Assembly: GCA_023253795.1 (NCBI GenBank) | Contig: JALRFG010000039.1 | Coordinates: forward strand, 1-12,622 | Length of the DNA stretch: 12,622 nucleotides | Reading direction: 5' to 3' | Source: Methylocystis sp. | Lineage (GTDB): Bacteria; Pseudomonadota; Alphaproteobacteria; Rhizobiales; Beijerinckiaceae | In this document: positions 1 to 6,319 of the stretch, piece after piece | Layout of the letters: each line of letters starts with the position of its first letter | Position numbering within the stretch: position 1 is the first letter of the stretch | The notes under the pieces: model-generated | Databases searched by the model: none | Seen by the model: the letters and a program-made list of their open reading frames with translations, nothing else | Told to the model about the DNA's origin: nothing | Translations under genes and position numbers: made by a program

Positions 1-486
1 AACAACTTTTTGCCCTCACGCATTCCGATGTGAATCTCACCGAAAATATATGCCGTACGCTTATAATAAGAATTAATGGCTAAAGACTTTCGCAAATTTG
101 GATGCCGTCCTCGCGACACCGCCCGCACAGTGAGCTGCAGAGTGGCTCATGTTCAGTTAGCTTTGCAGCGCGGTGGCGCGGTAAGGTCGTAAAGACGGAT
201 ATCAACTGTAGTGAACAGTGCGCAGCAATAAGGTCTGATAATAGAATTAATTATGGAATGACGCTCTTACACAAAATGCTGCAAATAAGAAAATGAATGA
301 ACCTATTAATATGAAGATTATTATAGAATGAGATGAATTCAATTTATTGGATTTAGATGCTTTCTGAGATCTACGTTTCAATCTATTCATCTAAACGTTT
401 TCCGGAGATTCGCAGTGAAGCAGACGAGGCGCAGCATAACATTGGCAGAAAAGCTCTTAGGCTTCAATGATTTCAGAAGTTGAGTG
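1..486. other. AT-rich stretch without a recognisable gene
   Basis: No convincing gene is visible on either strand. Open frames are short, lack ribosome binding sites and have no recognisable protein features. Bases 241-300 contain only 17 G or C out of 60, far below the right side of the window. A more GC-rich island at about 90-200 holds a 38-codon frame (ATG at 76, stop 190-192), which could be a relic but matches nothing I recognise. Two similar AT-rich motifs lie at 63-79 and 238-256, both containing GAATTAAT. I read this as non-coding sequence downstream of the TonB receptor gene, possibly decayed accessory DNA. Confidence 0.6.
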
Positions 487-515
487 TGGGGAGGCGTAAA
501 ATATACTCCTCCCCA
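487..515 (-). terminator. Hairpin downstream of TonB receptor gene
   Basis: TGGGGAGG (487-494) and CCTCCCCA (508-515) form an 8-bp perfect stem around a 13-base AT-rich loop. The hairpin starts 10 bases after the receptor stop codon on the minus strand. A further AAGTT/AACTT pairing is possible with a bulge. No long U tract follows on the minus strand, so this may be a weak terminator or a 3'-end stabilising structure rather than a textbook intrinsic terminator. Confidence 0.55.
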
Positions 516-525
516 ACTTGATTGG

Positions 526-3297
526 TTAGTCGATCGTGAATTCTGTTGGCTGGAACCAGCTTGACGTTTCAGGTAAGCCATTGGCTCGGCCCAGATAGAA
601 GATGCCGGGCTCGTCCTTCTTGATGGTTCCTAGCTCATATTTCAGCGAGCCGTAGAAGGTGCGCTGCGGGAACGGATGGAACATGATGTAGTGGTAGTTG
701 TTTAGGTTGTTGATACCGAAATCTGCCTGCAGATGATTCGTGACTTTATATGTCGTCTTCAAATCCATGACGAAGAAGCCATCGAACCCACCGTAGACAT
801 TCTGCTGCCTGTCGTTATTCGAAAGAGTTGAATAAACCTTGCTTTGATATCTACCAGCAACAGTAAACGCCCATACATCATCCGGACGATAGGTCCCGAC
901 AAGCGTGCCACGCCATTCCGGGACATAAGGCATGTTCTTACCAGACACGTTCCAGCACCAAGAATCTAGGTTGCCGTTCCATGGGCTTTTGTAGGTAGTC
1001 GTGGGAGACCATGTAGGATCGTTGATAATACGAGAATTGACCCACGTCGCGCTACCAGTGACTTCAAGGCCCTTGATCGCAACGTCATTTTTATTGAATG
1101 CGACCTCAACACCACTGTTGCGAATTCTTTTAATATTGGTCCATTGGTTGGTAAAGGCAACAAGGTTTCCTTGTGTAGAAGACGTCGTCTGCTGAACTAA
1201 CGCATCCCTTACTTCTTCATCAAATAGCGTTACCCGGCCAGTTTGTCCCTCACCCAAGGATCGCTCAAAATTTATTTCCTTGGTCAGCGCAACTTCGGGG
1301 CTCAGGTAGGGATTTGGCACGGTATTGTTTGCATTGCCTGTACCAGCACTGAGGTTATAGAGCTCGCCTACGGTTGGGAATCTGTTTGCCATACCGATGT
1401 TGCCGATGACTTTCCACTTATCGTCAATGAGATACTCAAGAGAGCCCTTCGGCGAGAAGCGGGTATGATACAGCGTTGGCTGATAGGTCGGTAGCATGCC
1501 CTGGGCATAGGTTTTGCTGGTTGCTGCCGAGAGACCGGTAGCAGGCATACCATTAAAGCCGATGGCGCTGTTGTTTGCGACCTGATTGTAGCCGTTCGAC
1601 GCAATCCAGTTTTCACCGCGGATACCGACAGTGAATTTTGTTGCATCGTTGATTTTGATTGCATCCTGCGCCCACAATGCCTTTGTACGCGTCGTGCCTT
1701 GTGCGATTGACTGCGCAAACCCATAAGCGGACTGCTCACCCTGCGTCCATTGAGTTGTATAATAGACAGGATTGTTTAGGTGGTGCTGATCGCCATGCAT
1801 GCCGAATGTCACCGTATGGGCTTTCAGTGCTCCATCCGGGCGCATGATGCCGTTGGCGTCAACATCCGTCCAATAAGTTCCGCCACCTTTCTGTACGCGG
1901 CCTGGTTCAGTCACGCCTCCATAGGGATAAGCCATGGAATAGGGGTTAACCTGGTTTGACTGCAGATAGGTGAAGTTTGATGCTGTGATTTCATAGTCGA
2001 ACAGGCCACCGGTATTTGATTTAACCGAGCCGGCATTCGTCATCAGCTTCTCTTGAATACGATAAAGCCCCTGACCGAAGGTCGTTAAAGATAGACCAGA
2101 GGGCGCTGTTGCCGCCGCCAGATTTGCGGGATTCGTACGGGAAGGTGTTCCAAAAAAATAATTTCCCGAATTGCCGAACATATAATTCTGAACGCTCGAT
2201 GATGAGTCGTTCGAGAAATAGCCAAAGGTATAAGAGGCGCGAGTCGTTGTATTGATGTCATAGGCAGCTTTTGCTTTGCCCTGCACCTGGTCTACAGCAA
2301 GATTACCCGTGCTGCCATACATGACGGCAGGCTGGCCAAACTTGGTCATTGTGTTAATTGCCCCAGGGTATGCAGCGTATTGCGCACCAGTCATGCTACC
2401 GCCAGTGGCGCTAGGAAGAGCGGTTGCGGTCACGAATGCAAGTGGTTGCTGGCTGCCGTGCTGCCAGTTACCCGAGACGTTCCAGCTAAAATCATTGACT
2501 TTATCGCCGATGAAAATCTGGGTGATATTATTGGTGTAGCCGCGCGTTGTGCCGAACTGTGAATAATCCTGCACTTCAGTGATATTTTTCGCCGTCGCCG
2601 TCAGTTTCTCTGGCATGCGGGTCGTATATTTGACGACTGCACCCATCGAGTTGCCGGGATATTGCGCTGAATAGGGGCCATACATCACGTCGACGCGCTC
2701 GATTTCTTCCGGCGCCACCATGTTCCAGCGCGGCGCGCTGGCGATACCGGAGTTGTTGTTCTGCAGCAATGGCGACAGGAGAAGATCATCAGCATAGACA
2801 AGGCTGCGCGCTGCGGAGTTGATGCCCCAGGTGCGTGTCTGCAGAACCGAATATTGATCGCCCTCGTTGCGTTTGCGCACGAACAGGCTCGGCATATATT
2901 TGATCGCGTCCTGTGGATCGACGATGTTGATCTTCGTCTCGATCTGCTTGCGTGTGATGCTGGCGACCGTATTGGGGATTTGCCACTTTTCGACATAGGC
3001 GGATTTGCCATCCGCGGTTGTCGGCGACCAGATGGACTTCGGCGCATCGGGATCAAGCTGTTCGCCGAGGGTCACCTTGGCGCCCTGTGTCGCCTCACCG
3101 CCCGCGCCAGTCACGCGATCCGCATTAGTTGTTTGACCTGCGCCAGTCGGTCGGGTGCGGGGCGGCGCGACGCGTGTGGTCCTGTTGGCGCCGCCAACAT
3201 TGATGGTCGGAAGATTTTGCTGTGCTTCAGCATATGAAGTACACGCCAGAGTCAGTGTAACTACGGAGGCACCGAGCGCGAGGGATTTGCGTGACAT
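526..3297 (-). CDS. TonB-dependent outer-membrane receptor, probable metal/metallophore uptake
   Basis: A 923-residue outer-membrane receptor that would import a metal chelate or similar ligand using energy from TonB–ExbB–ExbD. I chose the ATG at 3297 because AGGAA precedes it at normal spacing; a GTG 24 bases upstream is possible. A signal peptide (residues 1-25, cleavage after AEA) is followed by LPTINVGG, a plausible TonB box, then a Pro/Thr/Gly-rich linker. The plug spans about 105-228, with the typical end IERVDVMYGPYSAQYPG near 199-215. The rest is a beta-barrel rich in aromatic strands, whose likely last strand is TFYGSLKYEL (about 880-889). Oddly, 34 residues follow (890-923), ending in FTID instead of an aromatic residue. 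The mature protein has a single Cys, in a WCW loop. No STN signalling domain is present. The DUF2946-like gene upstream suggests a metal ligand, but the substrate cannot be read from sequence. Base composition is lower in GC than the genes right of the tRNA. Confidence 0.93.
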   Translation of the reverse strand: MSRKSLALGASVVTLTLACTSYAEAQQNLPTINVGGANRTTRVAPPRTRPTGAGQTTNADRVTGAGGEATQGAKVTLGEQLDPDAPKSIWSPTTADGKSAYVEKWQIPNTVASITRKQIETKINIVDPQDAIKYMPSLFVRKRNEGDQYSVLQTRTWGINSAARSLVYADDLLLSPLLQNNNSGIASAPRWNMVAPEEIERVDVMYGPYSAQYPGNSMGAVVKYTTRMPEKLTATAKNITEVQDYSQFGTTRGYTNNITQIFIGDKVNDFSWNVSGNWQHGSQQPLAFVTATALPSATGGSMTGAQYAAYPGAINTMTKFGQPAVMYGSTGNLAVDQVQGKAKAAYDINTTTRASYTFGYFSNDSSSSVQNYMFGNSGNYFFGTPSRTNPANLAAATAPSGLSLTTFGQGLYRIQEKLMTNAGSVKSNTGGLFDYEITASNFTYLQSNQVNPYSMAYPYGGVTEPGRVQKGGGTYWTDVDANGIMRPDGALKAHTVTFGMHGDQHHLNNPVYYTTQWTQGEQSAYGFAQSIAQGTTRTKALWAQDAIKINDATKFTVGIRGENWIASNGYNQVANNSAIGFNGMPATGLSAATSKTYAQGMLPTYQPTLYHTRFSPKGSLEYLIDDKWKVIGNIGMANRFPTVGELYNLSAGTGNANNTVPNPYLSPEVALTKEINFERSLGEGQTGRVTLFDEEVRDALVQQTTSSTQGNLVAFTNQWTNIKRIRNSGVEVAFNKNDVAIKGLEVTGSATWVNSRIINDPTWSPTTTYKSPWNGNLDSWCWNVSGKNMPYVPEWRGTLVGTYRPDDVWAFTVAGRYQSKVYSTLSNNDRQQNVYGGFDGFFVMDLKTTYKVTNHLQADFGINNLNNYHYIMFHPFPQRTFYGSLKYELGTIKKDEPGIFYLGRANGLPETSSWFQPTEFTID

Positions 3298-3489
3298 TTT
3301 CTTATTCCTGTCCAAACACACGTTCGTGGCATGCGGTCATCCGCGTCTCCTCGCAACACTGAGCGAGCAGACAGCGCGACACACAACTCGTCGAACGAAA
3401 ATAACGATGGTTTAGGGGGGGTAGTTTTACGCAGAGAGCGGATATCTAACGAGCCTGACTCACGCAAAGCTCATGACGTCCCTGGAGAT

Positions 3490-3915
3490 TTAGGCCGCTG
3501 GTGGCGCTGTGGCGCTCCAGTCTGAGAACAGCCCGGTCGAAAATGCCAGTTGGGTCTCTTGTGGAGAGTATAAAACTGGGAGCTGCCGGGCCTCGGTCTG
3601 CGGTGTCAGCACAGCGATGACGGTGCCCAGCAAAGTCACATCCGCAGAAGCCTCGTCACGCGAGGCGGCAGAGCAGAGAGCACAGCATTCCGTATGATGC
3701 GTATGCGTCCCTTTCGGGAGGTTAGCATCGCGATCCTGATCGCAATTGGCGCCCAACACAGCTACGGAGAAATACTGGTTTGTCGCTTCCGCATGTTTCG
3801 CCATAGCTGATGCCATGCCGAGGATGCTGAACCCCTTCAACACCAGCACGCATAGCATCGCAACCGCAAGAGTCTTGCGGTTTCCACGAATGAAATATGC
3901 GAACTGCGATTTCAT
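3490..3915 (-). CDS. Small membrane-anchored His/Cys-rich protein, DUF2946-like
   Basis: A 141-residue protein with a basic N-terminus and one hydrophobic segment at about 15-37 (signal anchor or signal peptide), so most of it should lie in the periplasm. The centre carries HTHHTECCALC (71-81), with H71, H73, H74, C77, C78 and C81, plus another Cys at 58. A His-rich run followed by CxxC in a short secreted protein is characteristic of DUF2946-type proteins, which are often encoded next to TonB-dependent receptors for metals. Function in that family is not established; metal binding is an inference from the residues. It ends 192 bases before the receptor start on the same strand, so co-transcription is possible, though the gap leaves room for a second promoter. 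The start ATG lacks a good Shine-Dalgarno sequence. Overall family similarity is moderate outside the motif. Confidence 0.7.
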   Translation of the reverse strand: MKSQFAYFIRGNRKTLAVAMLCVLVLKGFSILGMASAMAKHAEATNQYFSVAVLGANCDQDRDANLPKGTHTHHTECCALCSAASRDEASADVTLLGTVIAVLTPQTEARQLPVLYSPQETQLAFSTGLFSDWSATAPPAA

Positions 3916-4049
3916 AAAAACAAGCTGAAGGGTTTGCTGTTAGGGGTCAACTGACATTCAACGCCCAAAATGAACATTGGCCTGCTGTGTTACGGAGAAG
4001 ATACAAATTTGTGGCTAAAAAGTGCCGCCAGAAAGATTCTGCCATGATT

Positions 4050-4070
4050 TGGCCGTAATTTACTCGGCCA
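4050..4070. repeat. Inverted repeat TGGCCG-N9-CGGCCA
   Basis: Perfect 6-bp arms (4050-4055 and 4065-4070) flank the AT-rich centre TAATTTACT. The symmetry and spacing would fit either an operator for a dimeric regulator or a small RNA hairpin in a long leader. It lies 135 bases upstream of the DUF2946-like start codon. No known regulator can be assigned. Confidence 0.35.
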
Positions 4071-4139
4071 TGTTCCGATCAAACCATAAGCTTTGCCGAC
4101 GTGAGGGGGGATTTTAGAAGACGGGATTAGAAGTTACTT

Positions 4140-4154
4140 TGAGAATCATTATGC
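4140..4154. promoter_or_regulatory. Fur-box-like site
   Basis: TGAGAATCATTATGC matches the 7-1-7 Fur consensus (TGATAATNATTATCA) at 11 of 14 specified positions, with an intact AAT-N-ATTAT core. It lies about 225 bases upstream of the DUF2946-like gene, which precedes the TonB receptor. Fur-family control of such receptors is established in proteobacteria. Alphaproteobacteria often use Irr, RirA or Mur instead, and the distance is long, so this is only a candidate. Confidence 0.35.
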
Positions 4155-4191
4155 CATGCTTAAGCACAACCATAGAATGGATCTGTCTATC

Positions 4192-4332
4192 TTAAACAAT
4201 TTCAATTACGAACGAGTTCGTCGTTTTATCCTGCTGGGCTCGCCATTCATCGCAGCGATGCGTCTCACCGAACGCAATGCGCATCATATCGGGCTTTGTG
4301 ATGGGACGCGGTCGTCCGTCATTGATTTTCAT
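4192..4332 (-). CDS. Possible 46-residue protein overlapping the upstream gene
   Basis: An open frame starting with ATG at 4332, MKINDGRPRPITKPDMM and onward, ending FVIEIV. It overlaps the last 14 bases of the 84-residue secreted protein gene, as in translationally coupled pairs. The ribosome binding site is weak (TGGA close to the ATG). About 57% of its codons end in G or C, more like coding DNA than the AT-rich DNA immediately downstream. The exact antisense register also holds a 59-codon frame (4156-4335), so one of the two is likely a shadow; I favour this strand because of the gene order. It resembles no family I recognise; no signal peptide or membrane segment is visible. Confidence 0.3.
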   Translation of the reverse strand: MKINDGRPRPITKPDMMRIAFGETHRCDEWRAQQDKTTNSFVIEIV

Positions 4333-4573
4333 TGATCCAGTCAGGATCGTTTGAAATGCCATCGGTTTGTGTGATCACGGGGCCCGTATCACCAAACATA
4401 TCTTGCGGCATTTGATTTATTTCACTGCGCTTCCAGCCATTGAACAACGGCGCGTCGCTATTGTCTGCATCATCGGCGCTGGATGTTTTTGTTTTCGCCA
4501 ATGCGCCAGAGGCAATGAGCAACATCGCGATCAGCGCGCCAAGGCGCAGTCCGTTTTTTGTTGCTGACGTCAT
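4319..4573 (-). CDS. Small secreted protein of unknown function
   Basis: An 84-residue protein. The ATG at 4573 is preferred over one 24 bases upstream because GGGAG lies 8 bases before it. Residues 1-26 form a clear signal peptide (basic start, hydrophobic GALIAMLLIASGALA, cleavage after ALA), so the product should be periplasmic or exported. The mature part is short (about 58 residues), acidic and polar: an Asp/Ser-rich start, then NGWKRSEINQMPQDMFGDTGP and a tail rich in Asp and Asn. It has no Cys and no known motif. It follows the 73-residue gene by 42 bases on the same strand and overlaps the possible 46-residue frame, suggesting a short operon. The DNA is lower in GC than genes right of the tRNA. 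Confidence 0.6.
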   Translation of the reverse strand: MTSATKNGLRLGALIAMLLIASGALAKTKTSSADDADNSDAPLFNGWKRSEINQMPQDMFGDTGPVITQTDGISNDPDWINENQ

Positions 4574-4615
4574 TCTGAATGCTCCCGCGCGGATCATGAC
4601 GGTCGTTTCGGCGGC

Positions 4616-4837
4616 TCATGAATCCGATGAAGATCTGACACGCGGTTTGCGTTTGGCGCGATAGGCGGCGAAGTCGATCACCGCCGCCGGACGGGCGTTT
4701 CCGTCCACCTCGACCACCGACCACCGCTCACCCGGCGGGATGGCGATCGCCGCAAGCTTCTCAGCTGCGGTTCTGGTGTCATAGGAGCCGAGGACAACGT
4801 CGCCGACCGGCGTGTGGGCGATGAGTTCAAAAGCCAT
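4616..4837 (-). CDS. Conserved-looking small protein of unknown function
   Basis: A 73-residue protein beginning MAFELIAHTPVGDVVLGSYDT, with AAGG 8 bases before the ATG. It has no signal peptide or membrane segment and is probably cytoplasmic. The body has alternating hydrophobic strands and a short helix (residues 20-33), as in a small alpha/beta fold; the C-terminus is basic (RAKRKPRVR), which could contact nucleic acid, but this is speculation. It lies between the tRNA-Leu gene (137 bases upstream) and the small secreted protein gene (42 bases downstream), all on the minus strand. I do not recognise the family. Confidence 0.6.
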   Translation of the reverse strand: MAFELIAHTPVGDVVLGSYDTRTAAEKLAAIAIPPGERWSVVEVDGNARPAAVIDFAAYRAKRKPRVRSSSDS

Positions 4838-4974
4838 AGTGAGACCTTAGCGCGCTACGGGATCATGCGCCATCGCAGAACAGGGCGGACCCCGGCATGG
4901 ATGGACAGGTTGCAATCGCAAAGCTCGACGCAGCGCCGGCGTGCCTTATATAATATATTGATTTAAAAATATTT

Positions 4975-5059
4975 TGGTGCCCCTGGCCGGAGTCGAACCA
5001 GCACGCCTTGCGGCACTCGATTTTGAGTCGAGCGCGTCTACCAATTCCGCCACAGGGGC
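4975..5059 (-). tRNA. tRNA-Leu (anticodon CAA)
   Basis: The minus strand folds as a class II tRNA of 85 bases including an encoded CCA. The acceptor stem is GCCCCTG with CAGGGGC. The anticodon stem CTCGA/TCGAG encloses the loop CTCAAAA, giving anticodon CAA, which reads TTG. A long variable arm and a T-arm with loop TTCGACT follow; the long variable arm and anticodon both indicate leucine. Its own promoter lies 42 bases upstream. The 3' end points toward the AT-rich accessory part of the window, the orientation seen when islands integrate at tRNA 3' ends, but no duplicated 3' end is present in the window. Confidence 0.97.
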
Positions 5060-5100
5060 GCTCATGAGCCGGCGACGGCGCGCCGGGTCGAGCGGGGCGG

Positions 5101-5128
5101 ATATTAGCCGGGCGAGGGGCGCCGTCAA
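5101..5128 (-). promoter_or_regulatory. Sigma-70-type promoter of tRNA-Leu
   Basis: On the minus strand, TTGACG (5123-5128) and TAATAT (5101-5106) are separated by 16 bases. Both match the housekeeping consensus well in otherwise GC-rich DNA. Transcription would start about 35 bases before the mature tRNA 5' end. Confidence 0.7.
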
Positions 5129-5149
5129 CCCGCCGCAGCCGCCTTGCGC

Positions 5150-5178
5150 TTAAAGTTTTAACCCCGACGGCCTATATC
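5150..5178 (+). promoter_or_regulatory. Possible promoter of the YqaA–DsbB pair
   Basis: TTAAAG (5150-5155) and TATATC (5173-5178) are spaced by 17 bases, which would give a leader of about 25 bases before the YqaA-family gene. The -35 element is a weak match, so this is tentative. Confidence 0.35.
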
Positions 5179-5210
5179 GGGCGAGGCTGACGACTGCGGG
5201 AGATTCTCGG

Positions 5211-5795
5211 TTGAAAATGAAAAAACTCTACGACTGGACCATGTCGCTCGCGGCGAGCCCGCACGCCGTCTGGGCGCTGGCCGGCATTTCCTTCGCCGAA
5301 AGCTCGTTTTTCCCGGTCCCGCCGGATGTGATCCTTGTGCCGATGGTGCTGACCGAGCGGCAAAAGGCGTGGCTCTACGCCGCCATCTGCACCATCTCCT
5401 CCGTCGCCGGCGGCGCGTTGGGCTACGCCATCGGCGCGTTGTTCTACGACACCATCGGCCAGTGGCTGATTGGCCTTTATGGCTATGCCGATAAAATGGA
5501 GTCCCTGCGCGCCTTCTATGCGCAGTGGGGTGCGCTGTTCATTCTGGTGAAGGGCTTCACGCCCATTCCCTACAAGCTCGTCACCATCGTCTCCGGCCTG
5601 CTGGCCTATAATTTTCCGCTCTTCCTCTTCCTGTCGCTGATCACGCGCGGCGCGCGTTTCTTTGTGCTGGCGGCGGCGATCAATCATTTCGGCGAACCGA
5701 TCCGTGAAAAGCTTGAAAGCCATTTTGGACTGTTTATCGGTGTGCTGGCGCTGATCGTCGTCGCCGGCTTCGCGCTCGCCGCGAAAATGTTCTAG
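5211..5795 (+). CDS. YqaA-family DedA-like inner-membrane protein
   Basis: A 194-residue integral membrane protein of the DedA/SNARE-associated (VTT) superfamily, YqaA branch. Family members are thought to move lipids across the inner membrane (undecaprenyl phosphate and phosphatidylethanolamine flippases are known among DedA proteins); the YqaA branch itself is poorly defined. Visible hallmarks are FAESSFFPVPPDVILVPM (28-45), with the acidic residue and prolines of the first re-entrant segment, KGFTPIPYKLVTIVSGLL (114-131) and TRGARFF (145-151). Hydrophobic segments lie at about 20-45, 55-80, 105-135, 137-157 and 172-190. The TTG at 5211 is chosen because GGGAG lies 8 bases before it; an ATG two codons later (5217) has poorer spacing. 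The dsbB gene starts 8 bases after its stop, so the two are very likely co-transcribed. Confidence 0.88.
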   Translation: MKMKKLYDWTMSLAASPHAVWALAGISFAESSFFPVPPDVILVPMVLTERQKAWLYAAICTISSVAGGALGYAIGALFYDTIGQWLIGLYGYADKMESLRAFYAQWGALFILVKGFTPIPYKLVTIVSGLLAYNFPLFLFLSLITRGARFFVLAAAINHFGEPIREKLESHFGLFIGVLALIVVAGFALAAKMF

Positions 5796-5803
5796 GCGCA
5801 CGG

Positions 5804-6319
5804 ATGCGGACGGGTTTGATCTCTTTGTTGTCGTCTCCGCGCGGACTGGCGAGTCTGATCCTTGCGGCGTCGATCGCAACGATTGGCGGCGCCTGGACCT
5901 ATGAGCACATGGGCTATCTGCCCTGCGAGCTTTGCTACAAGGAACGCGTTCCCTATTACGCGGCCTTTGTGCTGGCGCCTGTCGCCGCGATGGCGGCGCA
6001 AACCGGTCGCGCTTCTCTGGCCCGTGGCGCCTTTTTGCTGATGGCGCTGCTTTTTGCGGGCAATGCGGCGCTGTCGATTTATCATTCCGGCGTCGAATGG
6101 AAGATCTTTCCGGGGCCGTCCGATTGCTCTGGCGCATTGACGACGGCGGCCACGGTCGATGACTTCCTGCAACAGTTGCAGAAGGTGAAGGTCGTGCGCT
6201 GCGATGAGCCGACGCTGTGGGTCTTTGGCCTGACGCTGGCCAACTGGAATGTGCTGGTCGCCGCTGCGCTTGCCGGTCTGGCGACGCGCGCCGGTCTGCT
6301 ACTCGTCGCTCGCCGCTAG
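5804..6319 (+). CDS. dsbB: Disulfide bond formation protein B (DsbB)
   Basis: A 171-residue inner-membrane protein that reoxidises periplasmic DsbA and passes electrons to quinone. All four catalytic cysteines are visible: C41 and C44 in the CELCYKER motif of the first periplasmic loop, and C108 and C133 in the second. Four hydrophobic segments lie at about 15-33, 50-66, 72-93 and 143-168, as in the family. Length is normal. The gene is 8 bases downstream of the YqaA-family gene and probably shares its promoter. Its last 21 bases overlap the end of the convergent rlmN gene. No dsbA is in the window. Confidence 0.95.
   Translation: MRTGLISLLSSPRGLASLILAASIATIGGAWTYEHMGYLPCELCYKERVPYYAAFVLAPVAAMAAQTGRASLARGAFLLMALLFAGNAALSIYHSGVEWKIFPGPSDCSGALTTAATVDDFLQQLQKVKVVRCDEPTLWVFGLTLANWNVLVAAALAGLATRAGLLLVARR

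Larger units (their letters stand above)
3916..4191 (-). other. Upstream region of the DUF2946-like/TonB receptor pair
   Basis: About 280 bases with no supported gene, lying upstream of the DUF2946-like gene and downstream of the small-gene cluster. It is AT-rich and holds a Fur-box-like sequence (4140-4154), a 6-bp inverted repeat (4050-4070) and a direct repeat TTAGAAG (4114-4120 and 4127-4133). No cobalamin-riboswitch hallmarks were found. It probably contains the promoter for the metal-uptake pair, but I cannot place a convincing -35/-10 pair. Confidence 0.45.

Noticed and set aside
76..192. 38-codon frame on the plus strand beginning MAKDFRKFGCRPRD
   Set aside because: No ribosome binding site, no recognised family and AT-rich surroundings; at best a gene relic.
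63..256. Two similar AT-rich motifs (63-79 and 238-256) sharing GAATTAAT
   Set aside because: The similarity is short and the region is so AT-rich that chance is a sufficient explanation.
3261..3467. 68-codon minus-strand frame between the DUF2946-like gene and the receptor
   Set aside because: It overlaps the receptor start and signal peptide, has no ribosome binding site and looks like random high-Arg/Ser translation.
3916..4190. Possible cobalamin or other metabolite riboswitch in front of the DUF2946-like/TonB receptor genes
   Set aside because: No B12-box or other conserved riboswitch core could be found on the minus strand.
4156..4335. 59-codon plus-strand frame in the gap left of the small secreted gene
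   Set aside because: No ribosome binding site, opposite to neighbouring genes and exactly antisense to the 46-residue frame, which fits the operon better.
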